Positions 13,768 through 16,260 of a DNA stretch of 16,260 nt are shown here, piece after piece. Source of the stretch: Clostridia bacterium BRH_c25 (GTDB lineage: Bacteria; Bacillota_A; Clostridia; Lutisporales; Lutisporaceae); assembly GCA_001515955.1 (NCBI GenBank), contig LOES01000115.1, forward strand, positions 1 through 16,260, written 5' to 3'. The notes below the pieces were generated by a model. That model saw only the letters and a program-made list of their open reading frames with translations, was not told where the DNA came from and did not search any database. A program made the translations under genes and the position numbers. Position 1 is the stretch's first letter. Each line of letters opens with the position of its first letter.

Positions 13768-13935
13768 GTTTTAGCAGGGCGTTGTAGGGGCGCCCATTGG
13801 GCGTCTGGCTTCAAAGGCATTTCTTAACCCATTGCCCATTGCCGGAAAGTATTATAATATCACACAGTCAGTATAAAATTCTAAGTTCAAATAGAAATAA
13901 CAATTAATTTATAAAGATAAAGGAGAGATTATAAA

Positions 13936-14922
13936 ATGGCAGTTAATCTTAAAGGCAGAAGTTTTCTTACATTAATGGATTTTTCACCAATGGAGATCAG
14001 GTACATGCTGGATTTGTCCCACGACTTGAAATCCAAGAAAAGAGCGGGCATATCCAATTATCTTCTCAAGGGCAAGAACATAGTTCTGCTTTTTGAAAAG
14101 ACTTCTACAAGAACAAGATGTGCTTTTGAAGTAGGTGCCCTTGAAGAAGGAGCACATGTAACATATCTTGATCAGGGAAGCTCACAGATGGGCAAGAAGG
14201 AATCTCTTGAAGATACGGCCAAAGTACTGGGAAGATACTATGACGGTATAGAGTACAGAGGCTACAAGCAGTCTGTAGTTGAGGATCTTGCGAAGTACTC
14301 AGGAGTTCCGGTGTGGAACGGTCTTACGGATGTTGACCATCCGACACAGATACTGGCAGATATGCTTACAGTTGAAGAACATGTAGCAAAGCCACTTAAT
14401 AAGGTTAAGGTTGTATTTGCAGGAGATACAAGAAACAACATGGCATATGCATGGATGTATGGCTGTGCAAAGATGGGCATGCACTTTGTAGCATTGGGAC
14501 CAAAGGAGTTAAGCCCAAGTCAGGATATAATAAATAAAGTGAGTGAAATAGCAAAGGAAACCGGTGCAGTAATTGAAGTCGCTCACGATCTGGAAGCTGT
14601 AAAGGGCGCTGATGTAATATACACAGATGTTTGGGCATCCATGGGCGAAGAGGATCAGATTCCTGAGAGAGTAAGACTGCTTACACCGTACAAGGTTACC
14701 ATGGAAATGGTCAATAAGACAGGTAATCCCGATGTTATATTCATGCACTGCCTGCCGGCATTCCATGATTTTGAAACCAAGCTTGCAAAGGAAATGAAGG
14801 AAAATGGCCTGGATATAAGGGAAGTGACTGATGAAGTATTCAGAAGCAGACATTCTGTAGTGTTTGACGAAGCAGAAAACAGAATGCATACAATAAAGGC
14901 AATAATGGTAGCGACGCTGTAA
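13936..14922 (+). CDS. argF: Ornithine carbamoyltransferase
   Basis: A 328 aa transcarbamylase linking citrulline plus phosphate with ornithine plus carbamoyl phosphate. The carbamoyl-phosphate loop STRTR (57-61, in [14 protein letters not shown]), DHPTQ (134-138), DVWASMG (231-237) and HCLPAFH (271-277) are all present, so the enzyme looks active. Start ATG 13936 follows AAAGGAGAG. Between arcA and arcC the likely direction is catabolic (arcB role), feeding carbamoyl phosphate to carbamate kinase. The sequence alone does not separate anabolic argF from catabolic arcB, and it may serve both. The 254-base gap from arcA holds a repeat element but no evident terminator. Confidence 0.95.
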   Translation: MAVNLKGRSFLTLMDFSPMEIRYMLDLSHDLKSKKRAGISNYLLKGKNIVLLFEKTSTRTRCAFEVGALEEGAHVTYLDQGSSQMGKKESLEDTAKVLGRYYDGIEYRGYKQSVVEDLAKYSGVPVWNGLTDVDHPTQILADMLTVEEHVAKPLNKVKVVFAGDTRNNMAYAWMYGCAKMGMHFVALGPKELSPSQDIINKVSEIAKETGAVIEVAHDLEAVKGADVIYTDVWASMGEEDQIPERVRLLTPYKVTMEMVNKTGNPDVIFMHCLPAFHDFETKLAKEMKENGLDIREVTDEVFRSRHSVVFDEAENRMHTIKAIMVATL

Positions 14923-14927
14923 AATCA

Positions 14928-15065
14928 GATACGAGATACGAGACTCGAGATTCGAGATAGGAACGGCCTTTGTGCCGTTTCTCTGTGGGAGCGACCAATG
15001 GTCGCCGATATAGGCTTCGGAGACTTTACTTGGGCACTCGCATCTCGTATCTCGCATCTCGAATC
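14928..15065. repeat. Paired heptamer hairpin, GATNCGA dialect (element 10)
   Basis: Left arm 14928-14957 (N = A, A, T, T) and right arm 15036-15065 (complement N = T, G, A, G), each 30 nt, mismatched at all four N positions. The core has AACGGCctttgtGCCGTT (14962-14979), GCGACCAATGGTCGC (14991-15005) and CTTCGGAG (15015-15022). It fills the gap between argF and arcC. Confidence 0.85.
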
Positions 15066-15091
15066 TAATTTTTTCGTAAAGGAGAAGGTTT

Positions 15092-16036
15092 ATGTCGGTG
15101 ACAAAGGTAGTTGTAGCATTAGGTGGAAACGCTCTGCAGGAGGCAGGCACTCCTGCAACTGCGGAAGCGCAGCTTAAGGTAGTGAATAAGACGGCTGAGT
15201 ATCTGGCGGAAATGAGCATAAGAGGATACGAAATGGCAGTAGTACATGGCAATGGACCTCAGGTTGGGAGAATACTTCTTGCTTCAGAGACTGCTGCAGA
15301 TGTAACCCCTGCAATGCCCTTCGACGTATGCGGAGCAATGAGCCAGGGTTATATAGGCTATCACATTCAGCAGGGTTTGAGAGAGGCTATAAGGAAGAGA
15401 GGCAGGAACATACCTGTTGTCACAGTGGTTACACAGGTGGTGGTAGATAAGGATGACCCGGGCTTCAAGAACCCGACAAAGCCGATCGGTGCATTTTACA
15501 CAGAAGAAGAAGCTTTGACGCTTAAGACAGAAAAGGGTTATGTGGTAAAGGAAGATGCGGGAAGAGGCTGGAGAAGAGTTGTTGCATCTCCAATGCCCAA
15601 AAAGATAGTGGAGCTTTCTGCAGTTAAAGAGCTGTGGGATACTACAATTGTTGTAACTGCAGGGGGCGGAGGTATACCTGTAATTGAGAAGGAAGACGGC
15701 TCTCTGGAGGGTATAGCTGCAGTCATTGATAAGGACCTTGCTGCTGAAAGACTTGCTGAGGATATTGGTGCAGATATACTTATGATACTTACTGAGGTTG
15801 AGAAGGTCTCAATCAATTTCAAAAAGCCGGACCAGAAGGACCTTTCCAGCATAACTGTTGCAGAAGCTGAACAATACATCAAGGAGGGACATTTTGCGCC
15901 GGGCAGCATGCTTCCTAAAGTGCAGGCAGCTATGATGTTTGCAAAAGCAAATCCAGGCAAGAAAGCGATAATAACCTCCCTCTATAAAGCGGTAGAAGCC
16001 TTGGAAGGCAAGGCAGGAACAGTAATTACACAATAA
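15092..16036 (+). CDS. arcC: Carbamate kinase
   Basis: A 314 aa amino-acid-kinase-family enzyme that transfers phosphate from carbamoyl phosphate to ADP, giving ATP, CO2 and ammonia: the energy-yielding last step of the arginine deiminase pathway. Visible: VVALGGNALQ (7-16), VVHGNGPQVG (50-59), VTAGGGGIPVI and a VIDKDLAAERLAEDIGADILMILTEVEKV block that matches the family nucleotide-binding region. Length is typical. Start ATG 15092 follows AAAGGAGAAGG. It is the last gene of the operon; a strong terminator begins 11 bases after its stop. Confidence 0.96.
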   Translation: MSVTKVVVALGGNALQEAGTPATAEAQLKVVNKTAEYLAEMSIRGYEMAVVHGNGPQVGRILLASETAADVTPAMPFDVCGAMSQGYIGYHIQQGLREAIRKRGRNIPVVTVVTQVVVDKDDPGFKNPTKPIGAFYTEEEALTLKTEKGYVVKEDAGRGWRRVVASPMPKKIVELSAVKELWDTTIVVTAGGGGIPVIEKEDGSLEGIAAVIDKDLAAERLAEDIGADILMILTEVEKVSINFKKPDQKDLSSITVAEAEQYIKEGHFAPGSMLPKVQAAMMFAKANPGKKAIITSLYKAVEALEGKAGTVITQ

Positions 16037-16046
16037 TAGTTTTAGA

Positions 16047-16074
16047 AAACTCAAGCAAGTGCTTGAGTTTTTTT
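16047..16074 (+). terminator. Intrinsic terminator of the arc operon
   Basis: AAACTCAAGC (16047-16056) pairs perfectly with GCTTGAGTTT (16061-16070) around a 4-base AAGT loop, followed by TTTT. A classical intrinsic terminator. Confidence 0.92.
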
Positions 16075-16098
16075 ATTTATTTTAGTATTCTGTATATA

Positions 16099-16203
16099 TT
16101 GAACGCAAAAAGTATTACATTGGGCAAAGTGCGAATTCAATAACAATCAGGAAAATATTTACGCGAAATTTGAATTAAGAATGTAAAATGGTTTTCGCGA
16201 AAT
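16099..16203 (+). repeat. Dispersed ~105-nt repeat, copy 3
   Basis: Full-length direct copy from TTGAACGCAAAAAGTATT to TTTTCGCGAAAT, nearly identical to the inverted copy at 5214-5320, with single-base indels near 16109 and 16150. It starts 25 bases after the arc terminator. The remaining 57 bases of the window are AT-rich; nothing else was seen in them. Confidence 0.85.
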
Positions 16204-16260
16204 ATATATATAAATCGCACAAAGAAGATTACATAGAATAGAAGCGATTTATAACATCAA

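Noticed and set aside
14509..15252. 247-codon minus-strand open frame
   Set aside because: It runs antisense through argF, a heptamer element and the start of arcC. The peptide is cysteine- and tyrosine-rich with no family resemblance, and the two plus-strand genes are certain.

Overview
The window comes from a spore-forming, low-to-moderate G+C Gram-positive anaerobe of the class Clostridia. The evidence is the sporulation genes (four CotS-family coat kinases, yabG, a SpoIID-like protein), veg, strong AGGAGG-type ribosome sites and an arginine deiminase operon. The genus cannot be fixed from sequence alone.

Layout: (1) 1-910 is the end of a histidine operon (hisF 3' end, hisIE fusion). (2) 1039-3626 holds a mannose-1-phosphate guanylyltransferase (+) facing a GT4 glycosyltransferase (-). 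(3) 3841-8996 is a spore-coat cluster: CotS-like kinase 1, a small basic coiled-coil protein, CotS-like 2 with a destroyed kinase active site, and CotS-like 3 and 4, ending at a strong terminator. (4) 9002-11375 carries the coat protease yabG and a SpoIID domain fused to an amidase_3 domain that has lost key catalytic residues. (5) veg stands alone behind two sigma-A promoters and is followed by a terminator. (6) 12202-16074 is the arginine deiminase operon arcA-argF-arcC, behind candidate ArgR sites and closed by a strong terminator. Sigma-K-like promoters before manC, cotS-like 1 and yabG suggest that sections 2-4 form one late mother-cell programme for building, glycosylating and processing the spore surface.

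The most unusual feature is not coding. Ten intergenic sites carry arms built from a 7-base repeat. The complete arms are four units plus two bases (30 nt) and usually form left/right inverted pairs around varied central modules. Four sequence dialects (AGTCNCT, GATNCGA, GGTNCGR, GTTNCGM) share one skeleton when put in the same register, and the two arms of a pair are always in the same dialect. The free base N of each heptamer is nonetheless mismatched between arms in 26 of the 27 positions I could compare by eye. A second, unrelated dispersed repeat of about 105 nt occurs three times (5214-5320 inverted, 12090-12162, 16099-16203). These two repeat families are the best candidates for an undescribed system; what they do is unknown.
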